Positions 1 to 6,203 of a stretch of DNA of 6,203 nucleotides are shown here, one piece after another. The stretch's first letter is position 1; each line of letters starts with the position of its first letter. The stretch covers positions 1 to 6,203 of the forward strand of contig CALBYK010000232.1 of the NCBI GenBank assembly GCA_937889855.1. Reading direction: 5' to 3'. Both the position numbers and the translations under genes were made by a program. The notes under the pieces are model-generated. The model saw nothing but the letters and a program-made list of their open reading frames with translations. It had not been told where the DNA came from and searched no databases. Source of the DNA: an uncultured Prevotella sp. (GTDB taxonomy: Bacteria; Bacteroidota; Bacteroidia; Bacteroidales; Bacteroidaceae).

Positions 1-3000
1 ACCGTTTTGACAAGTATGCCATTGTCGAGAGCTCCAAATACCAGAACATTCCGCGCTCCATACAGAACGTTTTCCTGAACAGCAAGCTCGACGCCGATTT
101 TGTGAAGAACACAATAATACAGTCAATGACAGACGTGGAGGATTCCATCAACCTTGCCTCATACCGACATCTTGTGGCCGACTTTGAGCGTGAGTTCGAC
201 GAGATTGACTGCTGGTACAAGAAGGACGGTAACGGACAGGTTGCTGTAAGGGTGAAAGCCGACAGGGTGGTTGACACCTACCGCCTGATTGTCGCTCTCG
301 AACAGGAGACAAGCCACACATGGCACAACCTAAACTATGCCGTCGGCAACACCCGAGAACAACTGCCAATCATAGAGAACGACATCCGCGACATTAAAGA
401 ACGCTTGGCAAGGATAAAGGAGAATACCGACAACGCAAGAAAGGAATATACAGCGGAACACGACCGGTTGACTGGCTTGATAAGCGTGTGCCAGTCTGAA
501 CTCGTAAAGATAGACAACAAGCTTAAGCATTATGACAAGATAGGCATTGAAAATATTCTTGAACTTGACTCACAGGCACCAAAGTTTGAGCTTGAGATGA
601 GGCACAAGCAAGAATTGCTCCGCACTCTGCAAGAGCAATTCGCAAGTGTCACCGACAAATACAAGGCTCTTTACGCCAACCTCGACACGGAAATGAAATC
701 TTTCAAGATGTCGCAAGACGACGCCTTGAACCGCTTCCGCAGCGAGATTCTTACCGAACAGGACCAACTGTTGAAACAACGCGACAGCAGCAAGGCCATT
801 GCCGACAAGACATACAACGACTGGTTCACATTGTCGGAAGAACGCTACGCTTCTTTGCAAAATGAATTTAACCGTGCCGACAAGCGACTCTCCGAACTGC
901 ATTATTGGCATCCTATGGAAAAACAAATCGACGACTGTAAAGAAGAGATACGCTCCTTGCAGACGCTTGTCGCCAACAAGGAGAACGACTACAAGATGGC
1001 AGGCAGTCTTTTGGAGTCCACCCTCAAAGAAGCTCAAATGAGACAGAGCCAAATTGAGCACGACTACGAGATAAATGATGGCATAGCCAGAAAAGAGTTG
1101 GAGAAACTTCTGGCGGAACTTACCGCTACCGACGACATCATTTCACGGTGGAAAGGTTCGCTATACGAATGGCTTACAGAAAACAAGCCTGATTGGGAGG
1201 CAACCATCGGTAAGGTGGTCGACGAGCAGAGTGTGCTCTATGCACAAGGACTGTCGCCAGAGATTGCCAGTGGCACAGACAACGGACTGTTCGGCATAAG
1301 CATCAACCTTGACGCCGTTCCACAGCACCACCACACGCTTGACGACTATAAGGACTTGCAGAAATCGCAGCGCGAGGTTGTCGAGACAAAGAAACGCGAA
1401 TTGCGCGAAATGCTGAAGCAGAAGGAAGCTGCCATAACGGCTCTGCAAAAGGAGTATAACCAACGGTTGCAAGAACTTAGGCAGCAGAAAACCAATATCA
1501 ACGTGGAGTTGCAGCAGTTGCCGCTAAAGATAAAGGACGCGCAGACCCGGCTTCACAATGCCAAGCGCGACGAACAGCAACTCATATCGCAAGAACGCGA
1601 GAAACGGCAGACTGTATACAACGAGGCCCGGCTGAAACTCGACAAAGAGAAGACGCTGCGCGACGAACGCCGCCAGCAGCACGACAGTGAGGTGAAAGCC
1701 TCGGAGCGTGAATACAAAAAGGCCATTGATGCCTTGCAGAAACGCTTCGACGCCTTCTCGCAAAACCAAAAGAAGGAAGCCGCGCAGCATCAAGCCGACA
1801 TCGACTCGCAGCGCAAACTCATGGAGCAGCGCGAGCGAGACGAACTGAAAGGTGTCGGCGCCGATACCAATGCAATTGACGTATGCCGCAAGGAAATCAC
1901 ACGTCTGCAGGAGACATTGGACAATATCGCCAAGAACCATGACATTATAGTTGGCTACCGCAAGGATGTTGACGAACTTTTCTCGCACGAAAAAGAGCAT
2001 CGTGACAACAAGGCGTTGTATGAAATGCAGGACAAACAGGCGCAACAGGCGTGCGAGGAGAAATGCAACAGTCTCAATGCCTTGCGTGCTGAGGAACAGA
2101 CATCTCTCGACAACCGCACAACGCGCTTCAAGGAAATGACAGACGGACTGAAACAATACGAGCAGTTCCGTACTTTGGAGAATGTCGTACCCGAAAAATA
2201 CATCCAAGACGACATGGTGGAGAAAACCACACAGACGGTCGGCGAGCTTGTCGGTCTTATGCGTGGAGCGATAAACCGCAAGCGGCAGAAGCAGGAAGAG
2301 CTGAAGCGTGCCGTAAATGCCTTCAACGTGCATTTCAGCGCAAACAACACATTCCACTTCACGGTACCGCAATATGACGAGGAGTACATGGCGTTTGCCC
2401 TTAACCTCCAGGACTTTATCGACAACAACAAAATAGAGACTTTCCGCCAGCGACTCAGCGAGCACTACAATTCCATCTTGCAGAGTGTGTCGCGCGAGAT
2501 TGGAGTGCTCACAAGCCATACGGCCGAGATACGCGGCATCATAAATGACGTGAACCGCGATTTCCGCGAGCGCAACTTTGCCGGTGTGATACGCTGCATT
2601 GAGCTTCGTGCAGAGGACTCGTCCGACAAACTGGTGCAGTTGCTTAAATCCATCCGCGACTTCATCTACGACAACGCCTTGTCCATAGGCGAGGTTAACC
2701 TTTTCTCAGGCAACGAGCGTGACAAGGCGAATGAGCGGGTGGTTGACTACCTCAAGAAGTTCATGCGCCAATTGCAGCGTGAGCCGTCGCGCACGGAACT
2801 CACCCTGTCCGATACGTTCCGTCTGCAGTTCCGCGTTGAGGAGAACGACAATTCCACGGGATGGGTTGAGCGCATAAGCAATGTAGGCTCCGACGGCACA
2901 GACATTCTCGTGAAGGCAATGGTGAACATCATGCTCATAAACGTGTTCAAGACAAAGGCTTCGCGCAAGAACGGCGAGTTCGTGATTCACTGCATGATGG

Positions 3001-3185
3001 ACGAGATTGGCAAGCTGCATCCGAGTAATGTCAAGGGTATTCTCCAGTTTGCCAACGTGCGCAACATATATCTCATAAACAGTTCTCCTATGGGATACAA
3101 CGCCGACATCTACAAGTACAACTACCTGCTGACAAAGGACAACAAGGCAAAGACACACATCAAGAGACTGCTCACGATTATGTAA
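1..3185 (+). CDS. SMC/MukB-like coiled-coil ATPase, JetC/MksB-like (5' end missing)
   Basis: Probable DNA-loop-extruding ATPase subunit of a Wadjet/MksBEFG-type complex. Seen: the frame is open from base 3 (reading RFDKYAIVES...), so the GTG at 102 is not the real start and the N-terminal head with Walker A lies off the left edge. Numbering from that GTG: rest of the N-terminal head about 1-80; coiled coil about 85-345; a non-coiled hinge-like module about 350-407 (SLYEWLTENKPDW, then GLFGISINLD); second coiled coil about 412-690, rich in Q, E, K and R; C-terminal head about 740-1027. The head carries a signature-like loop (SNVGSDGTD, 926-934) and Walker B with catalytic glutamate (MMDE, D967/E968), followed by KLHPSNV and LINSSP in the D-loop and switch positions. 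Known: this layout matches the DUF3584/MukB/JetC type of SMC protein. At least 1060 residues are visible; roughly 100-200 are probably missing. It is followed after 27 bases by a Toprim gene, suggesting one operon. A generic SbcC/Rad50-like role is less likely, given the hinge type and partner. Confidence 0.85.
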   Translation, partial: RFDKYAIVESSKYQNIPRSIQNVFLNSKLDADFVKNTIIQSMTDVEDSINLASYRHLVADFEREFDEIDCWYKKDGNGQVAVRVKADRVVDTYRLIVALEQETSHTWHNLNYAVGNTREQLPIIENDIRDIKERLARIKENTDNARKEYTAEHDRLTGLISVCQSELVKIDNKLKHYDKIGIENILELDSQAPKFELEMRHKQELLRTLQEQFASVTDKYKALYANLDTEMKSFKMSQDDALNRFRSEILTEQDQLLKQRDSSKAIADKTYNDWFTLSEERYASLQNEFNRADKRLSELHYWHPMEKQIDDCKEEIRSLQTLVANKENDYKMAGSLLESTLKEAQMRQSQIEHDYEINDGIARKELEKLLAELTATDDIISRWKGSLYEWLTENKPDWEATIGKVVDEQSVLYAQGLSPEIASGTDNGLFGISINLDAVPQHHHTLDDYKDLQKSQREVVETKKRELREMLKQKEAAITALQKEYNQRLQELRQQKTNINVELQQLPLKIKDAQTRLHNAKRDEQQLISQEREKRQTVYNEARLKLDKEKTLRDERRQQHDSEVKASEREYKKAIDALQKRFDAFSQNQKKEAAQHQADIDSQRKLMEQRERDELKGVGADTNAIDVCRKEITRLQETLDNIAKNHDIIVGYRKDVDELFSHEKEHRDNKALYEMQDKQAQQACEEKCNSLNALRAEEQTSLDNRTTRFKEMTDGLKQYEQFRTLENVVPEKYIQDDMVEKTTQTVGELVGLMRGAINRKRQKQEELKRAVNAFNVHFSANNTFHFTVPQYDEEYMAFALNLQDFIDNNKIETFRQRLSEHYNSILQSVSREIGVLTSHTAEIRGIINDVNRDFRERNFAGVIRCIELRAEDSSDKLVQLLKSIRDFIYDNALSIGEVNLFSGNERDKANERVVDYLKKFMRQLQREPSRTELTLSDTFRLQFRVEENDNSTGWVERISNVGSDGTDILVKAMVNIMLINVFKTKASRKNGEFVIHCMMDEIGKLHPSNVKGILQFANVRNIYLINSSPMGYNADIYKYNYLLTKDNKAKTHIKRLLTIM
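1155..1322 (+). other. Hinge-like module of the SMC-like ATPase
   Basis: Codes for residues 352-407 counted from the GTG at 102. Heptad-rich sequence stops here and a compact mixed segment appears (SLYEWLTENKPDW, GKVVDEQSVLY, GLSPEI, GLFGISINLD), after which the coiled coil resumes. Its place midway between two arms of similar length is where SMC proteins have the hinge that dimerises two subunits. The boundary is judged by eye from composition. Confidence 0.6.
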
Positions 3186-3212
3186 TCGTCTATTTGCATA
3201 AGAAAGAAACGA

Positions 3213-4076
3213 ATGAATATATCCAAAACTCTTATATCAAATCTGCTTAGACTCACAAACGGAGAGTCTGTGGCAGCAAGCAGCCTGCGCAAGGACATGG
3301 CAGAAACACTAATGCATGAGGGACTGCTCACAGTACGCGCGCAAGGCAGCCGCCGCTCATTCCACGCCATTGACCGCGAGGCTCTGAAATCATTTGTTGA
3401 GCGCAACTATGTGAAAATGGATTTGGAGGAGTCGCTCGCCGTATATGACGCAAATAGCAACATAACAAGAGCGAAACTTGCCGCCACAACAGGCGACTCA
3501 AAAATTACGGCAGTCCGCTCTTGTCCTGGTTTTCCAGTCAACACATACGTCCCTATCGACTGTTTGTTGAACGGTACACAAATAACCATATTCCCACCCG
3601 AAGGCTCATTCATGTTCATTGCCGACTGGAGGGAGTTCAAGATAGACAGCGACGTGGTTGTTGTGGGCGTGGAGAATATGGAGAACTTCAGAATGTTGAG
3701 CCGACAACGCCGTATGTTTGAAAATGAGATTGGGGCAGACAAGCGACTGCTCTTCGTGTCGCGCTATCCGCAGTCGACCGACCTACGCTCATGGCTTCAG
3801 TCCCTCCCCAACCGATACATTCACTTCGGCGACTTCGACCTTGCCGGAATCAACATATTCCTCACCGAGTTTCTCCAATACCTCGGCAACCGCGCCTCGT
3901 TCCTCATTCCTTCTGATTTAGAGGAGCGGTTACGCAATGGCTCCGCCGACCGCTACAACACGCAGTATCCACGCTTCCTCAACCTGCAATGCCCCGAAAT
4001 TCTGGAACTGCAGACCGTTATCAACATGATAAACAAATATCATAAATGCTACGATCAGGAGGGATATATTGTATAA
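3213..4076 (+). CDS. Winged-helix plus Toprim protein, JetD/MksG-like nuclease subunit
   Basis: Likely DNA-cleaving subunit working with the upstream SMC-like ATPase. Seen in 287 residues: a winged-helix-like N-terminus about 5-53 (LISNLLRL, SSLRKDMAETLMHEGLL, then the wing GSRRSFHAID); a linking region about 60-140; a Toprim fold about 145-225, with first acidic motif VVVVGVENMENF (E154), a strand-turn LLFVSRYP (179-186) and the metal motif HFGDFDLAG (D207, D209, G212); and a C-terminal DQEGYI (281-286). Known: the JetD/DUF2220 family, related to Spo11/TopoVI-A Toprims, has an (I/V)EN..NF motif, GDxDxxG and a closing QE. All three have counterparts here. Classical JetD proteins are, as I recall, nearly 400 residues with a larger N-terminal arm, so this one is compact. 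The ATG at 3213 lies 27 bases after the ATPase stop, with only an A-rich leader (AAGAAAGAAACGA) and no clear Shine-Dalgarno, as usual in Bacteroidota. Toprim assignment is firm; the exact Wadjet subtype is inference. Confidence 0.85.
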   Translation: MNISKTLISNLLRLTNGESVAASSLRKDMAETLMHEGLLTVRAQGSRRSFHAIDREALKSFVERNYVKMDLEESLAVYDANSNITRAKLAATTGDSKITAVRSCPGFPVNTYVPIDCLLNGTQITIFPPEGSFMFIADWREFKIDSDVVVVGVENMENFRMLSRQRRMFENEIGADKRLLFVSRYPQSTDLRSWLQSLPNRYIHFGDFDLAGINIFLTEFLQYLGNRASFLIPSDLEERLRNGSADRYNTQYPRFLNLQCPEILELQTVINMINKYHKCYDQEGYIV

Positions 4077-4132
4077 TCACAGGCTCAGAAGACAATGCAT
4101 AAAACAAATTACTTTTGATACAACAAAAATAT

Positions 4133-4163
4133 TTTGCAGTCTTAAATAATAATTGTAAGTTTG
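4133..4163 (+). promoter_or_regulatory. Bacteroidota-type promoter upstream of the transporter gene
   Basis: TTTG at 4133-4136 is followed by a 19-base spacer and TAAGTTTG at 4156-4163. This fits the Bacteroidota housekeeping consensus TTTG-N19-21-TAnnTTTG exactly. The start of transcription would fall near 4168-4172, giving an untranslated leader of about 130 bases before the ATG at 4303. It lies after the Toprim gene, so the transporter is probably transcribed separately from the SMC-Toprim block. Confidence 0.7.
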
Positions 4164-4201
4164 CATAAAGAGTATAAATCTCATATTAAAAAAGAATTAT
4201 T

Positions 4202-4293
4202 ATGAAAACATTCGACGACGTGATATCCTACAGTCAATAGATGTCGGTTATCATGTTGTTTGGGGAGAAAATAGTTTTTTAGTAATAGGATAA
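4202..4293 (+). pseudogene. Tiny frameshifted ORF or leader peptide before the transporter
   Basis: An ATG at 4202 in an AT-rich context (AAAAAAGAATTATT before it) opens MKTFDDVISYSQ and stops at TAG 4238-4240. In the -1 frame the same stretch stays open and reads QSIDVGYHVVWGENSFLVIG from 4231 to a TAA at 4291-4293, nine bases before the transporter ATG. Joined, the two halves would make a peptide of about 30 residues. A second ATG at 4241, directly after the first stop and in the first frame, gives 13 residues ending at 4282. Options are a small gene broken by a single-base change, a leader peptide of the transporter mRNA, or chance. I recognise no family. Confidence 0.3.
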
Positions 4294-4302
4294 CAAATAA
4301 TA

Positions 4303-5700
4303 ATGAAAAGAAACATGCAAACTCCTGCCACCGACAACGGCAGGACATCATCAAGCCGTGCCGCCGTAGGCGACATGACCGTCGGCTCGCCGATGCGCGG
4401 CATTGTGCGTTTTGCCCTGCCGCTCATTATGGGATATATCCTCCAGCAGATGTATCTCGTCATCGACGCAGCCATCGTGGGCCGCTGGATAGGAGTGGAG
4501 GCTCTGGCCGCTGTGGGTGCCTCATCGTCGATAATGTTCCTTATCATGGGGTTCTGCAACGGGGCGTGCGCCGGGTTCGCCATCCCCGTGGCGCAGGCTT
4601 TCGGGGCAAAGGACTACGTGAAGATGCGGCGCTATGTGAGCAACGCATGGCGACTGTCGGCGGTGTTTGCCGCCGTGGTGACCATTCTGTCGCTCATGTT
4701 CTGTCACAGAATATTGCAGATGGTCAACACCCCAAACGATATATTCCATGACGCCTACACGTTCCTCTTCCTCCAGTTTGCCGCCATACCGTTCACCTTT
4801 GGTTTCAACCTCCTTTCGGGACAGATACGGGCGTTGGGCAACTCACGCCAACCATTCTACTTCCTGCTCGTGGCATCGGCGGTGAACATCGCGCTCGATG
4901 TGCTACTCATTCTCGTGCTCGGTCTTGGCGTGGAAGGAGCCGGACTTGCCACATTGTTGTCGCAGGCAGTGTCGGTGGCACTGTGCTCGTTATATATAAA
5001 GCGGCGCATGCGTCTGCTCATACCGCAAGGCGAAGAGCGGCAGTTTGACAACAAGCTCACGAGCATACTGCTCAACAACGGAGTGCCCATGGGCCTACAG
5101 TTCTCCATCACGGGCATAGGCATCATCATGCTTCAGAGCGCCAACAACGCACTTGGAACGGCATGTGTTGCAGCTTTCACCGCCTCTATGCGAATAAAGT
5201 ATCTCTTCACATGCGTGTTCGAGAACATCGGTGTGGCAATGGCAACATATTGCGGACAGAATCTCGGAGCAGGACGAATGGACCGTGTAGCGCAGGGCGT
5301 GCGCTCAGCTACGAAGATTACAATGGTGTTCTTCGTCTTCACCCTCGCAGTGATTTATCCATTTGCCGACTATATGATGCGACTGTTTGTTGACGGCGGC
5401 GAACAACAAGTAGTTGGCATGGCAGCGGAGTACATGCGCATAACCAACTACTTCTACCCTGCCCTTGGAATGCTTACCATCCTACGCTACTCCATACAGG
5501 GCCTGGGCTATAGCAATCTGTCGATGATGAGCGGTGTGATGGAGATGATAGCCCGCTGCGGAGTGAGCCTGTGGCTCGTGCCCGCATTGACATGGCTCGG
5601 AGTGTGCTTGGGCGACCCAGTGGCATGGTGCATGGCCGATGTGTTCCTGTTTCCAGCCTACTGGTGGGTATACAGAAGACTTAACTATAAACGGAAATAG
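4303..5700 (+). CDS. MATE-family multidrug efflux transporter
   Basis: Inner-membrane antiporter of the MATE family, which exports cationic drugs and metabolites in exchange for Na+ or H+; the substrate cannot be told from sequence. Seen in 465 residues: two homologous halves of about six membrane segments each. The N-terminal half starts with the classic GSPMRGIVRFALPL (29-41), then ILQQMYLVIDAAIVGRWIG (46-64), ALAAVGASSS (68-76), and RALGNSRQPFYFL before NIALDVLLIL (176-204). The C-terminal half has ALGTACVAAFTASMRI (283-298), ENIGVAMATYCGQNLGAGR (307-325), a 340-357 membrane helix and IQGLGYSNLSMMSG (398-411). Length is typical for the family. Start choice is open: ATG 4303 (used here) gives a polar 24-residue tail before M25 (ATG 4375), while starting at M25 would give MTVGSPM, which looks like an ordinary MATE N-terminus. 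ATG 4315 is a third option. The gene sits about 130 bases after a good promoter and converges on the ompA-like gene. Confidence 0.93.
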   Translation: MKRNMQTPATDNGRTSSSRAAVGDMTVGSPMRGIVRFALPLIMGYILQQMYLVIDAAIVGRWIGVEALAAVGASSSIMFLIMGFCNGACAGFAIPVAQAFGAKDYVKMRRYVSNAWRLSAVFAAVVTILSLMFCHRILQMVNTPNDIFHDAYTFLFLQFAAIPFTFGFNLLSGQIRALGNSRQPFYFLLVASAVNIALDVLLILVLGLGVEGAGLATLLSQAVSVALCSLYIKRRMRLLIPQGEERQFDNKLTSILLNNGVPMGLQFSITGIGIIMLQSANNALGTACVAAFTASMRIKYLFTCVFENIGVAMATYCGQNLGAGRMDRVAQGVRSATKITMVFFVFTLAVIYPFADYMMRLFVDGGEQQVVGMAAEYMRITNYFYPALGMLTILRYSIQGLGYSNLSMMSGVMEMIARCGVSLWLVPALTWLGVCLGDPVAWCMADVFLFPAYWWVYRRLNYKRK

Positions 5701-5865
5701 AGACAAAGATCCATTAAACAAGACTCCAGCCAGCATTGATGCCAAAAAGGAGCTTTTTATGTACGCGCATTCTGCTGTCATCAAAAACTAACCATTGGCG
5801 GTATCTCCATGCTCGGCTCGAAGTCTATGAAGATAGTTAGAGAAGAAGTTGCTCACACCGAGCAT
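5701..5865. other. Spacer between convergent genes, open on both strands, possible intergenic repeat
   Basis: Between the transporter stop and the terminator hairpin the + strand is open from a TGA at 5737 onward; from the ATG at 5809 it could give 38 residues (starting MLGSKSMKIVREEV) that run through the terminator. The - strand also has a 25-residue ORF from the ATG complementary to 5863-5865. The two ATGs sit in an 8-base inverted repeat, ATGCTCGG (5809-5816) and CCGAGCAT (5858-5865). Composition is less AT-rich than the surrounding spacers. I see no recognised gene; a dispersed repeat or an old remnant are both possible. Confidence 0.3.
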
Positions 5866-5910
5866 AAAAAATCCTTGGCTGGAAACATTTGCATTTCCAA
5901 CCAAGGATTT
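5866..5910 (-). terminator. Strong hairpin terminator of the ompA-like gene
   Basis: A 17-base arm at 5869-5885 pairs with 5894-5910 around an 8-base loop (CATTTGCA). On the - strand the single imperfect position (5879 with 5900) becomes a G-U pair, so the stem is fully paired, and transcription then enters a T-run (complement of the A-run at 5866-5871). This orientation ends transcripts of the - strand ompA-like gene. On the + strand the same position is a C-A mismatch and the following bases are less T-rich, so it may end transporter transcripts only partly. Confidence 0.75.
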
Positions 5911-5923
5911 ATACATATTCTAT

Positions 5924-5945
5924 AAAAAAACTTTATCAAATAAAG
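5924..5945 (-). terminator. Weak AT-rich hairpin with T-tract just after the ompA-like stop
   Basis: On the - strand CTTTAT, loop TTG, ATAAAG (complement of 5931-5945) is followed at once by seven T (complement of 5924-5930). It begins five bases after the stop codon of the ompA-like gene. The stem has only six pairs and one G-C, so on its own it would be weak; it may act in tandem with the stronger hairpin downstream. Confidence 0.35.
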
Positions 5946-5950
5946 ACAAA

Positions 5951-6203
5951 TTAGTCTTTTGTCACGTCGTTGAATGTAGCGACACGGTTGAACTCAACCT
6001 GCTCGAAGAGCTTGTCGGTAGCACCCATACCCTTAGCAGTCAAGCGATCTGCCGAGATCTTGTAACGCTTAACAAGGATGTTCTTAACAGCGTCGGCACG
6101 AGCTTGTGAGATGCGTGCGTTAACCTCAGCAGAGCCCTCTGGAGAGGCATAACCTTTAATCTCAACCTTAGCGTCCTTGTGGTTCTTCATATAGTTGGCG
6201 ATA
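5951..6203 (-). CDS. OmpA-like protein, C-terminal peptidoglycan-binding domain (5' end missing)
   Basis: C-terminal part of an outer-membrane protein that anchors to peptidoglycan in the periplasm. Seen: 83 complete codons up to the TAA at 5951-5953; the frame continues past the right edge (IANYMKNHKDAKVEIKGYASPEG), so the methionine at 6188-6190 is internal. The family pattern is clear: VEIKGYASPEGS, then N, then ISQARADAVKNIL, ISADRLTAKGMGATD, and a terminal NRVATF. Known: in E. coli OmpA the matching loop reads GYTDRIGS, with an Asp that contacts diaminopimelate and an Arg in the RAQSV helix. Here the Arg is kept (SQARADAV) but the Asp position is Ser (GYASPEGS), a variant I associate with Bacteroidota OmpA proteins. 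The N-terminal part, probably a beta-barrel as in major porins of Prevotella and Bacteroides, is outside the window. It converges on the transporter gene and is followed by two hairpins. Confidence 0.9.
   Translation of the reverse strand, partial: IANYMKNHKDAKVEIKGYASPEGSAEVNARISQARADAVKNILVKRYKISADRLTAKGMGATDKLFEQVEFNRVATFNDVTKD

Noticed and set aside
570..1061. 163-residue open frame on the - strand inside the ATPase gene
   Set aside because: Antisense shadow of the coiled coil; no domain and no neighbouring signals.
1524..2519. 331-residue open frame on the - strand inside the ATPase gene
   Set aside because: It lies wholly antisense to a well-supported coiled-coil coding region; its Leu/Val-rich reading is the expected complement of Gln/Glu/Lys codons. 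No motif and no start context.
2706..3158. 150-residue open frame on the - strand
   Set aside because: Antisense to the Walker B and signature-bearing head of the ATPase.
3122..3406. 94-residue open frame on the - strand spanning the ATPase-Toprim junction
   Set aside because: Overlaps the ends of two supported genes; its hydrophobic segment is the complement of Lys/Asn-rich codons. No promoter seen for it.
4111..4136. AT-rich TTTTG/CAAAA short stems after the Toprim gene as a terminator
   Set aside because: Five-base stems with little GC, overlapping the better-supported promoter; not convincing as an intrinsic terminator.
5744..5758. AAAAAG-GAG-CTTTTT hairpin as terminator of the transporter
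   Set aside because: The stem has only one G-C pair and no T-tract beyond the stem itself; too weak to call.
5482..5784. 100-residue open frame on the - strand overlapping the transporter 3' end
   Set aside because: Most of it is antisense to the MATE gene; only the short part in the spacer could matter, and that is covered by the spacer finding.
5849..6109. 86-residue open frame on the + strand over the ompA-like gene
   Set aside because: It reads through the terminator hairpin and then antisense to a clear OmpA domain.

Overview
The window looks like a chromosomal segment from a member of the Bacteroidota, probably Prevotellaceae. The grounds are a promoter matching the Bacteroidota form (TTTG, 19 bases, TAAGTTTG), start codons without clear Shine-Dalgarno sequences, AT-rich spacers between genes of moderate GC, and an OmpA C-terminal domain with the GYASPEG form that I associate with this phylum. 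Genus level is inference.

Left half (1-4076, + strand): a two-gene block. The first gene is the 3' part of a large SMC/MukB-like coiled-coil ATPase. Its reading frame is open to the left edge, so its true start and the Walker A motif lie outside. It keeps a hinge-like module, long coiled coils, a signature-like loop and a Walker B motif (MMDE). Twenty-seven bases later comes a 287-residue protein with a winged-helix-like N-terminus and a Toprim-type C-terminus (VENMENF, GDFD, terminal DQE). This pairing and order match the JetC-JetD (MksB-MksG) end of Wadjet/MksBEFG systems, which cleave circular plasmid DNA. The JetD-like protein appears shorter than the classical family. The kleisin (JetA/MksF) and KITE (JetB/MksE) partners would be expected just left of the window.

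Middle (4077-5700, + strand): a 226-base spacer with a good Bacteroidota promoter and a tiny, apparently frameshifted ORF, followed by a complete 12-helix MATE-family efflux transporter. It probably has its own promoter and is unrelated to the SMC-Toprim block.

Right end (5701-6203): a convergent spacer, then the 3' end of an OmpA-like peptidoglycan-binding protein on the - strand. The spacer holds a strong hairpin terminator for that gene, a weaker hairpin just after its stop codon, and a stretch between the two genes that is open on both strands and may be an intergenic repeat or remnant.

No tRNA, rRNA, CRISPR array or insertion sequence was seen.
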